NCBI GenBank assembly: GCA_023411375.1
Contig: JAEYOW010000014.1
Span: 1-54,371 of the forward strand
Origin: Bacillota bacterium
GTDB taxonomy: Bacteria > Bacillota > Clostridia > Christensenellales > Aristaeellaceae
Direction of reading: 5' to 3'
DNA: 54,371 nucleotides
Every line of letters begins with the position of its first letter. Within the stretch, counting starts at the first letter, position 1. The notes beneath the pieces were generated by a model that worked only from the letters and a program-made list of their open reading frames with translations, made no database searches and was not told the DNA's origin. Shown one piece after another: positions 9,176 through 17,568 of this stretch. The position numbers were made by a program, and so were the translations under genes.

Positions 9176-9192
9176 ACCGCCCTTCCTCCCTT
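9158..9192 (-). promoter_or_regulatory. Unusual ribosome site with a hairpin before the ATG
   Basis: AAGGGAGGAA (9192-9183) is followed by the perfect hairpin GGGCGGT-TTG-ACCGCCC (9182-9166) and eight bases before ATG at 9157. Either the TTG in the loop (9175) is the start, or folding brings the site to eight bases from the ATG. Confidence 0.5.
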
Positions 9193-9394
9193 CGGCATGC
9201 CGACGGCCGCTATTGGTACAAGCACAGGTCATGGTTATTCTTGCCACTTCCGCGCCTGATGATTCCGCAATCGTAGGATTTCTAAAGTATTTCCATGTTA
9301 TTTTATTGCAAAATCATTAACATGTCAAGCAGGTTTGGACATAGCCGCCAGAACCACAGATAAGACGGAAGAAAAGACGGATTTCATGCAGCCG

Positions 9395-10051
9395 TCATGG
9401 AACCAGGTTGAGCATATCCTCCATGTCGCTCACGTCCACGAAGCTGTCGGGCACCTCGCCGACAATAATGCTTTCCGCGATGGGTACGGTGCTGTTTACC
9501 TCCACAAGCTGCGAGCCAGTGGGAATAATCAGGCTGACGGTCGTGCGCAGGGAAAGAAAAATCTTGTGCCTTGTCTGGTTGATGCCCGCGGATACAAACT
9601 CCGTATCAAAATTTGTCTGCACCGCTCCAATGGGGAGGATTTGCACCGGGATACGCGGCCCGTAGCCGGCCAAAAAGCGAATGCCCAGCGCCGCGCCCAT
9701 GGGAATGTTGATATACTGGTTTTCTATGCTGTTGAGTTCTTTTTCGGCCAAAAGCGCGGTTTTGGTAGCGATTTCGTTCATGCGCATGGTGTTGGCCCTG
9801 AGCATGGATACGCGCCCTTGCGCGTCCATTTGCGTAACGATCAGGTCCTCGTAGCTCACGCCTCCGGCCACCACCTGCTTGACCGCCCGGTTGACGGTTT
9901 CAACTGCTATCGAGTAGGCGCGCGCAAAGGCCATATCCAGCATCGTCTGGCTCAGGTTCTGTTCCGCCGCGATCACCAGCGCAACGACCAGCAGCCCCAC
10001 CAGCAGCAAAATCCGCCAGCATCCCCGTTTTTTCCGAACCATTGCAGACAT
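9395..10051 (-). CDS. yunB: Sporulation protein YunB
   Basis: A 218-residue protein with an N-terminal membrane anchor at about 10-30 (WRILLLVGLLVVALVIAA) and the YunB domain: ARAYSIAVETVNRAV, MDAQGRVSMLRANTMRMNEIA, IPMGAALGIRFLAGYGPRIPV, and SLIIPTGSQLVEVNSTVPIAES. YunB of Bacillus subtilis is under mother-cell sigma-E control and is needed for proper spore formation; the exact step is unclear. The ATG at 10051 has GGGAGG seven bases upstream. It is divergent from the PBP1A gene and upstream of the surface-protein gene. This gene is the best evidence that the host forms spores. Confidence 0.9.
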   Translation of the reverse strand: MSAMVRKKRGCWRILLLVGLLVVALVIAAEQNLSQTMLDMAFARAYSIAVETVNRAVKQVVAGGVSYEDLIVTQMDAQGRVSMLRANTMRMNEIATKTALLAEKELNSIENQYINIPMGAALGIRFLAGYGPRIPVQILPIGAVQTNFDTEFVSAGINQTRHKIFLSLRTTVSLIIPTGSQLVEVNSTVPIAESIIVGEVPDSFVDVSDMEDMLNLVP

Positions 10052-10147
10052 TTCGCTCCCTCCCCCGTTGCATTGATATGCGGGCACACGCCTGAAAACA
10101 ACCGCTATGCATTGTTACAGCGCGCTATGGCATGCGCGCGCCTTGTA

Positions 10148-10156
10148 TGGTATAAT
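10148..10156 (+). promoter_or_regulatory. Extended -10 promoter of the PBP1A gene
   Basis: TGGTATAAT, a consensus extended -10, ending 34 bases before the TTG start. The -35 position (about TGGCAT, 10128-10133) is weak, as is common with extended -10 sites. Confidence 0.6.
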
Positions 10157-10190
10157 GGCGTGAATGATTTGAAAGGTCGGAGGTATCGCC

Positions 10191-12989
10191 TTGTATCAGA
10201 ACCCCAACGGGCCCTACGGCGGCCCTGACGAGCCGTATATGAACGAAACTTACGGGCAGGACGGCGGCGTTCCCTATGCCGGCGGTTCCGCCTACCGCGC
10301 GCCCGAACCTGGGGACGCGGATTTTGACGCGCCCAAGCGGCGTACTATTTTCAAGCCCCGCCTCAGCAAGCCAAATTTTGTTTTTTCCGTGCTGGTTAAC
10401 GCGGTACGGTTTCTGATGATTGTCGTCGTGTTATGCGGGCTGGCGGCGGCGGGCGCGGTGCTTGGCATTGCGAAGGGCTATATGGAAACCGCCCCGACGC
10501 TGGACCTTGCCCTTTTGGACGATCAGGACCGGACGTCCTTCCTCTACGACGCGAGCGGAAACGTCATCACCGATTACAAAGGAACGGAAAACCGTGTAAT
10601 GGTCAACATCTCCCTGATGCCCGACCAACTTCGAAACGCCTTTGTCGCCGTGGAGGACGCGCGTTTTTACACGCATAACGGCATCGATATCAAGCGTATC
10701 ATCGGCTCCTTTGTGCAAAACTTCGTTTCAGGCTCCCAGCAGGGCGGTTCCACCATCACCCAGCAGCTGATCAAAAACACGGTGCTCAGCAACGAATTAA
10801 GCTATAAGCGTAAAATTCAGGAAGCCTATCTGGCCATGCAGCTGGAAACCAAGTATACCAAGGCTCAGATTTTGGAATATTATCTCAACACCATTTACTT
10901 GGGCGAAAACTATTACGGCGTACAGGTGGCGGCGCAGGGCTACTTTGGTAAGGAACTGGGCGACTTGAGCCTTCGCGAGTGCGCCATGCTCGCCGGACTG
11001 ACGAACAACCCCTACTACTACAACCCGCGCCGCAACTTTTATGTGCGGACCTCCGAAACCACCGATTACAAAAAGCTGACGAACGACCGCACCGACTACG
11101 TGCTGCGCTGCATGTATGAAAATGAGTTCATCACGCACCAGCAGTACCAGGACGCGCTGAACCAATCCACCGCCGCCGTGCTGGAAACCTCCACCACCGA
11201 GGGCGACGGGATGTATCCCTACGCGCATTACGTCGAATACGCGGTGCGGGATATCGTAAGCTGCTTCCTCAAGCTCAACGGTCTGGAGGATACCAGTGAA
11301 AACCGCTACAAGATGGAAAACGAGCTGCGCACCGGCGGTTACCACGTCACCCTCGCTATCGATACCGAAATACAGCAGATTGTGGAGGAAACGCTGGAAA
11401 GCGCCAACTATCCATCCTTGCGCGACCCAAGCGACAAGATATACCGCACCCGCAACAGCGACGGCACCTACGACGAAATTGTGCAGCCGCAGGCCGCCGC
11501 CGTGGTGCTGGATTACCGCACGGGCGAGCTGAAGGCCATCGTGGGCTCTCGCACCAAGGTCACCCAACGCAAGACGCTTAACCGCGCGACGGATATGAAG
11601 ATGCCCATCGGTTCCACCATCAAGCCCATCGCGGTATACGCTCCCGCGATTGAGCTGGGCTATTCACCGGCAAGCATCGTATACAACATTCCCGTGCCCA
11701 TCGCGGGCTGGACGGGTTCCGACGGCAAGGACAGCTGGCCCAAAAACTACGGCGGAGGCGGGTACGTCGGTCCTGAAACGCTGCGGGAGGGCATGAAGCG
11801 CAGCCATAACGTGGCCGCCGCGCAAACGCTGCTCAACATGGTGGGTGTGGAGCGCTCCATGGATTTCCTGCTGCGCATGGGCGTGGACCGCGACAATATC
11901 GACGCTACGCCCTTCGGCCTTTCGCTGGGCTCCAGCGGCATTACCCCCATGCAGCTGGCCGTAGCCTACGGGGTGCTTGGCAACGCCGGCGTTTACCAAC
12001 AGCCAATCTCCTTCCTAGGTATTTCCGACAGTAACGGCAACGTCGTTTACGACAGCCACGCCCAGCAGGAGCGGCGGCAGGTGTTCCGTCCCTCCACCGC
12101 CTGGCTGACCGTGGATATGATGAAGGGAGTCGTCAGCGGCGGCACGGCCACCAAAGCCAAGATCAGCGGGCAGACCGTCGCTGGCAAGACCGGCACAAAC
12201 AGCGACCAGCGCGGCGTTACCTTCTGCGGCATGACAGGCTGGTACGTATCCTCCATCTGGGTTGGACATGATAACTACAAGCCGCTTTCCTCCAAATCGA
12301 CGGGCAGCTCCGGCGCGCTGCCGATTTGGCAGAGCTATATGAAAAAGATCCACGAGGTCAAAAATCTGGATAACCGCGATATTGTGGAGGCGGAACCGAA
12401 CCAGCTTGGGCTGGTGAAGGCGACGACCTGCGCGGTGAGCGGCCAGCTCGCCACCGACGCCTGCCGCAACGACAGCAAGGGATACGGCACCGTTACCGAT
12501 TACTGGTACGAGCCGACCGTACCGACGGTTTACTGCCAGATGCACCAATCCGTGGAGGTTTGCGCGGACAGCGGCCAGCTTCCAACCCAGTTCTGCCCCT
12601 CCCGCTCCGTCAGAGGCGTTGTGGTTATCCCGGGCGGCCATCCTTTGAGCGCGTTCGCCAACGACGGCCAGTATGCCTCCGTTGTGGCGGAATATCTGGG
12701 CACCGCGGGTACGCTGGGCTACTGCCCGCTGCACCAGTATGATTCGGGCGGCGGCAACGGCTCCTATGACGACCCGATTGTGGAGAACACGCTGATTCCC
12801 GACGCGCGCCAGCTGCTGCAAAGCGCCTATGACCTCATGGCCTCCATGGACGGCTCCTCGCAGGCCTACCTGAACATCCAGAGTGCGGCGAGCAATCTGG
12901 AAACCGTGATCACCAGCTCGAACCCAAGCACGGCGGACGTGGCCGCCGCCATGGCGATGCTCACGCAGGCGATGGCCGGCGGGTTTTAA
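10191..12989 (+). CDS. Class A penicillin-binding protein (PBP1A): transglycosylase/transpeptidase
   Basis: A 932-residue bifunctional peptidoglycan synthase. Residues 1-65 are a Gly/Tyr/Pro-rich cytoplasmic tail; a membrane helix spans about 70-95. The GT51 glycosyltransferase follows with EDARFYTHNG (catalytic E155) and the motif QGGSTITQQLIKN. The transpeptidase has all three motifs: S475-T-I-K478, S538-H-N540 and K666-T-G668. A C-terminal extension of over 150 residues holds several Cys residues (ATTCAVSGQLATDACRN, YCQMHQ, VCADSGQLPTQFCP) and a small helical tail. The start is TTG with GGAGGT upstream; no ATG lies near. It builds the wall at the outer face of the membrane. Confidence 0.95.
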   Translation: MYQNPNGPYGGPDEPYMNETYGQDGGVPYAGGSAYRAPEPGDADFDAPKRRTIFKPRLSKPNFVFSVLVNAVRFLMIVVVLCGLAAAGAVLGIAKGYMETAPTLDLALLDDQDRTSFLYDASGNVITDYKGTENRVMVNISLMPDQLRNAFVAVEDARFYTHNGIDIKRIIGSFVQNFVSGSQQGGSTITQQLIKNTVLSNELSYKRKIQEAYLAMQLETKYTKAQILEYYLNTIYLGENYYGVQVAAQGYFGKELGDLSLRECAMLAGLTNNPYYYNPRRNFYVRTSETTDYKKLTNDRTDYVLRCMYENEFITHQQYQDALNQSTAAVLETSTTEGDGMYPYAHYVEYAVRDIVSCFLKLNGLEDTSENRYKMENELRTGGYHVTLAIDTEIQQIVEETLESANYPSLRDPSDKIYRTRNSDGTYDEIVQPQAAAVVLDYRTGELKAIVGSRTKVTQRKTLNRATDMKMPIGSTIKPIAVYAPAIELGYSPASIVYNIPVPIAGWTGSDGKDSWPKNYGGGGYVGPETLREGMKRSHNVAAAQTLLNMVGVERSMDFLLRMGVDRDNIDATPFGLSLGSSGITPMQLAVAYGVLGNAGVYQQPISFLGISDSNGNVVYDSHAQQERRQVFRPSTAWLTVDMMKGVVSGGTATKAKISGQTVAGKTGTNSDQRGVTFCGMTGWYVSSIWVGHDNYKPLSSKSTGSSGALPIWQSYMKKIHEVKNLDNRDIVEAEPNQLGLVKATTCAVSGQLATDACRNDSKGYGTVTDYWYEPTVPTVYCQMHQSVEVCADSGQLPTQFCPSRSVRGVVVIPGGHPLSAFANDGQYASVVAEYLGTAGTLGYCPLHQYDSGGGNGSYDDPIVENTLIPDARQLLQSAYDLMASMDGSSQAYLNIQSAASNLETVITSSNPSTADVAAAMAMLTQAMAGGF

Positions 12990-13028
12990 CCGAAAAGCGC
13001 CTCAGAATGATCGCATTTAAACAAGCAC

Positions 13029-13069
13029 GGGCTGCCGCATCTTTAATGGACGCGGCAGCCCTTTGTATT
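13029..13069 (+). terminator. Intrinsic terminator of the PBP1A gene
   Basis: GGGCTGCCGC (13029-13038) pairs with GCGGCAGCCC (13052-13061), followed by TTTGTATTT. It lies 40 bases after the PBP1A stop. Confidence 0.85.
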
Positions 13070-13106
13070 TCCTTGCTTCCGGTTTCTGATCTCCAGACGC
13101 CGCGCC

Positions 13107-14066
13107 CTATCCGCGAAGGATTTCGCCATACCGCTTCAGCGGAGGCTTGCCGTAAAGCGCCTGATAATCCGGCCCGAGATAGCAGCCGAAGCTCGTGATT
13201 TCACGAAAGCCCAGCGACAGGTAAAATTCCACATCCCGCCGCATGACCTCCTCCTCCAGTACGAAGGACTTGGGAGGCTTTGTCCAATTGGAAAAGAGGG
13301 AATTATCCATCCAATAGTCTAAAACCCGGGCGTTTTCCGGGCCAAAGAACGTGATTAACTCCCGCAGGCTTCGCGATTCCCTTGCGTTTTCCGGGCTGCC
13401 GGGATCGTTGAGCGGCCGGCGAAAGTCGCGCTTGATCGGCGCGTACTCCAGAAAAACGCCTTCCAGCGGTTCCACGTTGACGGGTACGTCCATCGCGTCG
13501 TGGTAGGCGATATAGCACAGCTTTGCGCCCCTGTCATATTGGCGCAGGCCGGTCAGCATGGCGTTTACCACGCGCAGCTGCTGGTCGCTGGGCGAAAGCC
13601 GTTTGCAATCCGGACAGTGGCAGCCGCAGTCCGTCACATCGTCCATCCAGAAGTAATAGTCGGACGAGCCCGTATCCAGCAGCGAGGCAAGCAGCGCCGT
13701 TCGCTGTGCCACATAAGCCAGCGCGTCGGCATTGGAGGCGCAAAGGTTGAAATCAGGCGTTCTCTCCCCCCGGATATCCATTCGAAACCACGACGGCTCA
13801 TGCAAAAACAAATTTCGCGGCAGCAGCCATGCCATTACATGCGCCTCATATTCCACCTTGATGCCCCTCGCGTTGGCCTCCGCTCTTAAGGCCTTGCAAG
13901 CGGGCAGCGGATGTGTGTCAATCGCCTGCTGTAATGTTTCATGGGCCTTTATTCCGCCGACCGGATGCAGCCCCAGCGTGTTCAGCTTTGCCTCCTGCAT
14001 CCAGTCAAGCCATGAAAGCGTCAGTTCCCCGGGATGCACGATAATTCCTCTTCCCATGCGAGACAT
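13107..14066 (-). CDS. DUF4838-like protein, probably glycosidase-related
   Basis: A 319-residue protein without a signal peptide. The Cys-rich segment CGCHCPDCKRLSPSDQ, followed by LRVVNAM, and the later FFGPENARVLDYWMDNSLFS resemble DUF4838, a family that accompanies glycosidases, often with a TIM-barrel fold. The four closely spaced Cys/His residues may bind a metal. The start has GGGAG eight bases upstream. It is the last gene of the sensor kinase/regulator/LplABC unit, 18 bases after the LplC-type permease, so it most likely handles the sugar that this importer brings in. Catalytic activity is not shown. Confidence 0.7.
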   Translation of the reverse strand: MSRMGRGIIVHPGELTLSWLDWMQEAKLNTLGLHPVGGIKAHETLQQAIDTHPLPACKALRAEANARGIKVEYEAHVMAWLLPRNLFLHEPSWFRMDIRGERTPDFNLCASNADALAYVAQRTALLASLLDTGSSDYYFWMDDVTDCGCHCPDCKRLSPSDQQLRVVNAMLTGLRQYDRGAKLCYIAYHDAMDVPVNVEPLEGVFLEYAPIKRDFRRPLNDPGSPENARESRSLRELITFFGPENARVLDYWMDNSLFSNWTKPPKSFVLEEEVMRRDVEFYLSLGFREITSFGCYLGPDYQALYGKPPLKRYGEILRG

Positions 14067-14084
14067 GCGTTTCTCTCCCTTCCC

Positions 14085-14951
14085 CTAACCTTTTATTGCG
14101 CCGATCATCAGGCCGTTCGTAAAATACTTTTGTAAAAATGGATATACGAGCAGAATCGGCAATACGGCGATCACGGTATTGGCCAATTTAATATTTTCGG
14201 AAAACACGGCGCTTGTTCCGCCCGAGCCAATGCCCGCGCCCGCGGAGTTGTTGCTTGTATTGCTCAAAAGCATATACAGATAGTCCTGCAGGGTTTTTCT
14301 GGATGCCTCCGAGACGAAGTATACGCTCTGGGCATAGGTATTCCAGTAATCCACCGCCGTAAAAAGCGCAATGGTCGCCAGAATGGGCTTGGACAACGGA
14401 ACGACGATTTTGAAAAAAATTCCGAACTCGCCCGAGCCGTCGATTCTCGCCGCCTCCTCCAAAGAGGCGGGAAAGCCGGAAAAATTTGTGCGCAGGATGA
14501 TCAGGTAAAACGTGTTGATCAGCGCGGGCAGGATGTAGACATAGACGTTGTTGAGCAAATTCAGGCTGCGAAAGAGCATGTAATTGGCGATCAACCCAGG
14601 GTTGAGAAACATGGTAAACACGACAAGGTACGTGATCAGCTTCGAGCCTGGAAACCGCTTGCTAAGCCCATAGGCCATCCACGCCGTCCAGATCAGGTTA
14701 AGCAGCGTGCCCAAAACCGTGATATAGGCGGTCACCTTCATTGGGTTAAAGATTTTTCCCTGTGAAAACACAAAATCATATGCTTCCAATGTGACTTGTT
14801 CAGGCCAGAGCAGCACGGTCTTTTGCATGTATTCCGTATAGCTCATCAGCGACCCCGCCACACAATGCCACATGGGATAGAGCGTCACAACGCCCAGCAA
14901 CAGGAAAAACAGGACAAGCGGGGCTTCAGTAAGCATTCGGCGTCTTCTCAA
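14085..14951 (-). CDS. Sugar ABC transporter permease, LplC type
   Basis: A 288-residue inner-membrane permease with six helices and the EAA loop EEAARIDGSGEFGIFFKIVV before the last two helices, which contacts the ATPase. The family partners with LplB and an LplA-type binding protein to import complex oligosaccharides. The start is best set at a TTG (14951), nine bases after GGGAGG; the ATG at 14936 is an alternative. It begins 16 bases after the LplB stop. No ATPase gene is in this unit; importers of this type normally share a genome-wide MsmX-like ATPase, which explains the gap. Confidence 0.9.
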   Translation of the reverse strand: MRRRRMLTEAPLVLFFLLLGVVTLYPMWHCVAGSLMSYTEYMQKTVLLWPEQVTLEAYDFVFSQGKIFNPMKVTAYITVLGTLLNLIWTAWMAYGLSKRFPGSKLITYLVVFTMFLNPGLIANYMLFRSLNLLNNVYVYILPALINTFYLIILRTNFSGFPASLEEAARIDGSGEFGIFFKIVVPLSKPILATIALFTAVDYWNTYAQSVYFVSEASRKTLQDYLYMLLSNTSNNSAGAGIGSGGTSAVFSENIKLANTVIAVLPILLVYPFLQKYFTNGLMIGAIKG

Positions 14952-14967
14952 TCTTTTCAGCCTCCCA

Positions 14968-15912
14968 TCAAAACAGACCGCGCTCGCCCAACCGCTTTGC
15001 CAGCCGGTCGGAGGCAAGCAGCAGCGCCGCGCCCACTACGGAGTTAAACAGGCCGGCCGCGGAAGCAAAGCTGTACCGGGCCTTTGAAATTCCCACCCGG
15101 TAAACAAACGTATCCAGCACATCGCCAACACCCAGCACCTGATCGTTGAGCAGCGACTGCACCTGATCGAAATTGCCGTTCATCATGGCCCCTACCCTCA
15201 AAATCAGCATGACGATAATGGTTGGCTTAATCCCCGCGAGGGAAACATGCCAGAACTGTCTGAGCCTGCCCGCGCCGTCGATAGACGCCGCTTCATAAAG
15301 CTGCGGTTCAATGGCCGTCAGCGCTGAAAGATAAATGATTGCGCCGTAGCCGGATTCCTTCCACAGGTCGCTTAGCACCAGGATGCCGCAGAACATTTGC
15401 TTCTCACCCAGAAACATGATGGGCTCCATGCCGAGCAATGCGCGGATCCCGTTGAACAGGCCGCCATAGACGGAGGTAAAATTGACCAGAATGCTGGCGA
15501 TAACAACCCATGAAATAAAATGCGGAAGGTATAAAACGGTCTGGATGGTACGCCGGTAACGGACGCTTCCAAGCTCATTTAGGAGCACGGCCAGCAAAAT
15601 TGGCGCAGGAAAACAGATCAGCAGCTTCATCCCATTGATGAACAGCGTATTTCTCAGCGCGTCGCCAAAGCCTACGGACGAAAACACTTGTCCGAAGTAT
15701 TTAAACCCGGCAAAAGCCGCTTGCTCCAGCGGGCGGGTAATCCTGAAATCCCGGAAAGCAATCTGCAAATAGTACAAAGGTACGTAACGAAACAGAATAT
15801 AAAAGAAAAGACCCGGCAGCACAAAACAGTAAAGCCTGCGGAATTTCCAAATTTCACCGCCGAGGCTTTGTAACCGCCCAGGCCTCACGGCCCGCCCAAT
15901 CACACAGACCAC
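14968..15912 (-). CDS. Sugar ABC transporter permease, LplB type
   Basis: A 314-residue permease with six helices and the EAA motif YEAASIDGAGRLRQFWHVSL. It is the first permease of the LplABC-type importer. The reading frame opens with GTG at 15912; a second GTG at 15903 has AGGTGG five bases upstream and may be the true start. It lies 82 bases after the binding-protein gene, with a strong hairpin in between that may lower permease relative to binding-protein expression. Confidence 0.9.
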   Translation of the reverse strand: MVCVIGRAVRPGRLQSLGGEIWKFRRLYCFVLPGLFFYILFRYVPLYYLQIAFRDFRITRPLEQAAFAGFKYFGQVFSSVGFGDALRNTLFINGMKLLICFPAPILLAVLLNELGSVRYRRTIQTVLYLPHFISWVVIASILVNFTSVYGGLFNGIRALLGMEPIMFLGEKQMFCGILVLSDLWKESGYGAIIYLSALTAIEPQLYEAASIDGAGRLRQFWHVSLAGIKPTIIVMLILRVGAMMNGNFDQVQSLLNDQVLGVGDVLDTFVYRVGISKARYSFASAAGLFNSVVGAALLLASDRLAKRLGERGLF

Positions 15913-15949
15913 CTACTCATCAAAATTTTCCTTCTCATAGAACAGAGAA

Positions 15950-15978
15950 GCGCGGCGGCAGAGGCTCCGCCGCCGCGC
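15950..15978 (-). terminator. Intercistronic hairpin between binding protein and permease genes
   Basis: GCGCGGCGGC (15950-15959) pairs with GCCGCCGCGC (15969-15978), a ten-bp GC stem. No long U run follows, so it more likely protects the upstream mRNA or attenuates than fully terminates. Confidence 0.6.
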
Positions 15979-15994
15979 AAGGCACGTTTATCCC

Positions 15995-17488
15995 TTATTC
16001 CATGGCATAATCCAGCTCAATTTCCTGAGCCTCCACATACTCCTTCAGATAACCCTTGTAAATGGACAGCCCGGCGCGCTCCATCGCCTCCTGGAACTCA
16101 TCCCAGTGCGCGTCGATATCCATTTCTCCTGTAATGAACGCGGTTACGTAACGGGTAACAACCTCGTCGATTTCCGCCTTGTAGCCGGCGCACTCGTCGT
16201 TGCTGAAGTAGGCCAGCTTGTCACTGCGCCCATTCTTGCCGTCGGCTACGTAGGCGTACCAGTCTACGACCTCATTTTCACTGGCCAGGCGGTCATTGGT
16301 GCCAAAATCCGCAAGTTCGCCCATAAAGTGCAGCGTCTGTCCCCAATCAGCGTTCACCGCGTCCTCTTTCTGCACCTTCTTGCCGTCCACCAAATCGTAA
16401 TACACGCCTTCCTTATTGCCATATAGCGTGAGCTCGCGGCCCTCGTCGGAAAGCAGGTAATCCATTATCGCGAGGATGCGCGCTGCCTTAGCCTCGCTCA
16501 TATCCGCGCTGAAGGCGGAATCTGCCGAGAAGCCGAAGAAGGTGGCTGCATACGCGCCGGCAGGGCCCTCTGGCAGGGGAATCATGTTGCCAAGCTTCGC
16601 GGTAGCGTCATAGGAGGCAAGCATGGTTTTGTTGTTGGACCACCACGTCGTATTCATGTTCATGATATAGAATCCGGCGCGGCCTGTGGCCAGCTTCTCC
16701 ATGCACGTTTCATAGCTGTTGATGAATATCTCGTTATCCAGCAGCTTTTCCTCATACAGCGTGTTCCAGAATTTCAGAAAATCCCTGTATTGGTCATCCT
16801 CGTACCAATAAATCAGCTCGCCGTCGGCCTTTTGTCCCCAGGTATTGTAGCCGGTAAAGCTTGGCGCGAAGCCCTCCAGGCACCACAGGTTGTATCCCGT
16901 CAGCCCGGTGGTTCCCTTGCCGTCCGGGTCCGCATTCACCATCGCCTTTAGAGCGTCGTGCAAATCATCGAAATTCGCCGGCATATTCAGCCCGAGCTCC
17001 TCCAACCAGTCCTGGCGGTAGTAAACGCCGCGGCACAGCTTTCCCAGCGTATCGGGCACACGGTAGAATACGCCGTCGGTTGCCAGCGCTCCGGCATTTG
17101 GCAGGGCAAACGTCGCCCTGATATTCTCAAAGCCATATTTCTCCACCAGCGCGCTGACGTTTAGCAGCATCCCATCCTGCTGAAGCTGGGTGTATACGCT
17201 CTGAGCCGTATCCCTGATGCGGAACCAATCCGGAACGTCGCCTGAGACAATGCGCATATTCAGCGTGTCGTCGTAGTTGTCGATGTTTGTTATAGTGAAC
17301 TTGAAATTGACGTTGAACTTTTCGCTCAGGTACCTGATGATGGGATCCTCGTTAGTTACGTCCATAACGAAGTAAGCCATGATTTCGATGTCCATCGGTT
17401 CAGAGATATCCACCGTTTCGGTTGCCACCGCGGACGTCATGCCCGTCAGCATCAGCAAAGCGAGTGCCAGGGCCGTCAGTTTCCTCAT
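15995..17488 (-). CDS. Extracellular sugar-binding protein, LplA type
   Basis: A 497-residue secreted protein with a signal peptide of about 22 residues (MRKLTALALALLMLTGMTSA, then VATE). The length and the DIEIMAYF...ITNIDNYDDTLNMRIVSGDVPD region fit the LplA/YtcQ class of large binding proteins that capture oligosaccharides for LplB/LplC. There is no lipobox Cys at the predicted cleavage site, unlike many Gram-positive binding proteins, so anchoring is unclear. GAGGAGG lies about eight bases before the ATG. It has its own promoter in the 80-base gap after the regulator gene. Confidence 0.9.
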   Translation of the reverse strand: MRKLTALALALLMLTGMTSAVATETVDISEPMDIEIMAYFVMDVTNEDPIIRYLSEKFNVNFKFTITNIDNYDDTLNMRIVSGDVPDWFRIRDTAQSVYTQLQQDGMLLNVSALVEKYGFENIRATFALPNAGALATDGVFYRVPDTLGKLCRGVYYRQDWLEELGLNMPANFDDLHDALKAMVNADPDGKGTTGLTGYNLWCLEGFAPSFTGYNTWGQKADGELIYWYEDDQYRDFLKFWNTLYEEKLLDNEIFINSYETCMEKLATGRAGFYIMNMNTTWWSNNKTMLASYDATAKLGNMIPLPEGPAGAYAATFFGFSADSAFSADMSEAKAARILAIMDYLLSDEGRELTLYGNKEGVYYDLVDGKKVQKEDAVNADWGQTLHFMGELADFGTNDRLASENEVVDWYAYVADGKNGRSDKLAYFSNDECAGYKAEIDEVVTRYVTAFITGEMDIDAHWDEFQEAMERAGLSIYKGYLKEYVEAQEIELDYAME

Positions 17489-17523
17489 GAGAGAAACCTC
17501 CTCTTTTTTGATTTGCTGGCTTG

Positions 17524-17551
17524 ATTATAGAAGAATTACGCGTTTTATCAA
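17524..17551 (-). promoter_or_regulatory. Putative promoter of the LplABC-type operon
   Basis: On the minus strand TTGATA (17551-17546), a 16-base spacer and TATAAT (17529-17524), 36 bases before the binding-protein ATG. The YesN-like regulator encoded just upstream is the natural candidate activator. Confidence 0.65.
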
Positions 17552-17568
17552 AGGGCGGGATCGGCCTT

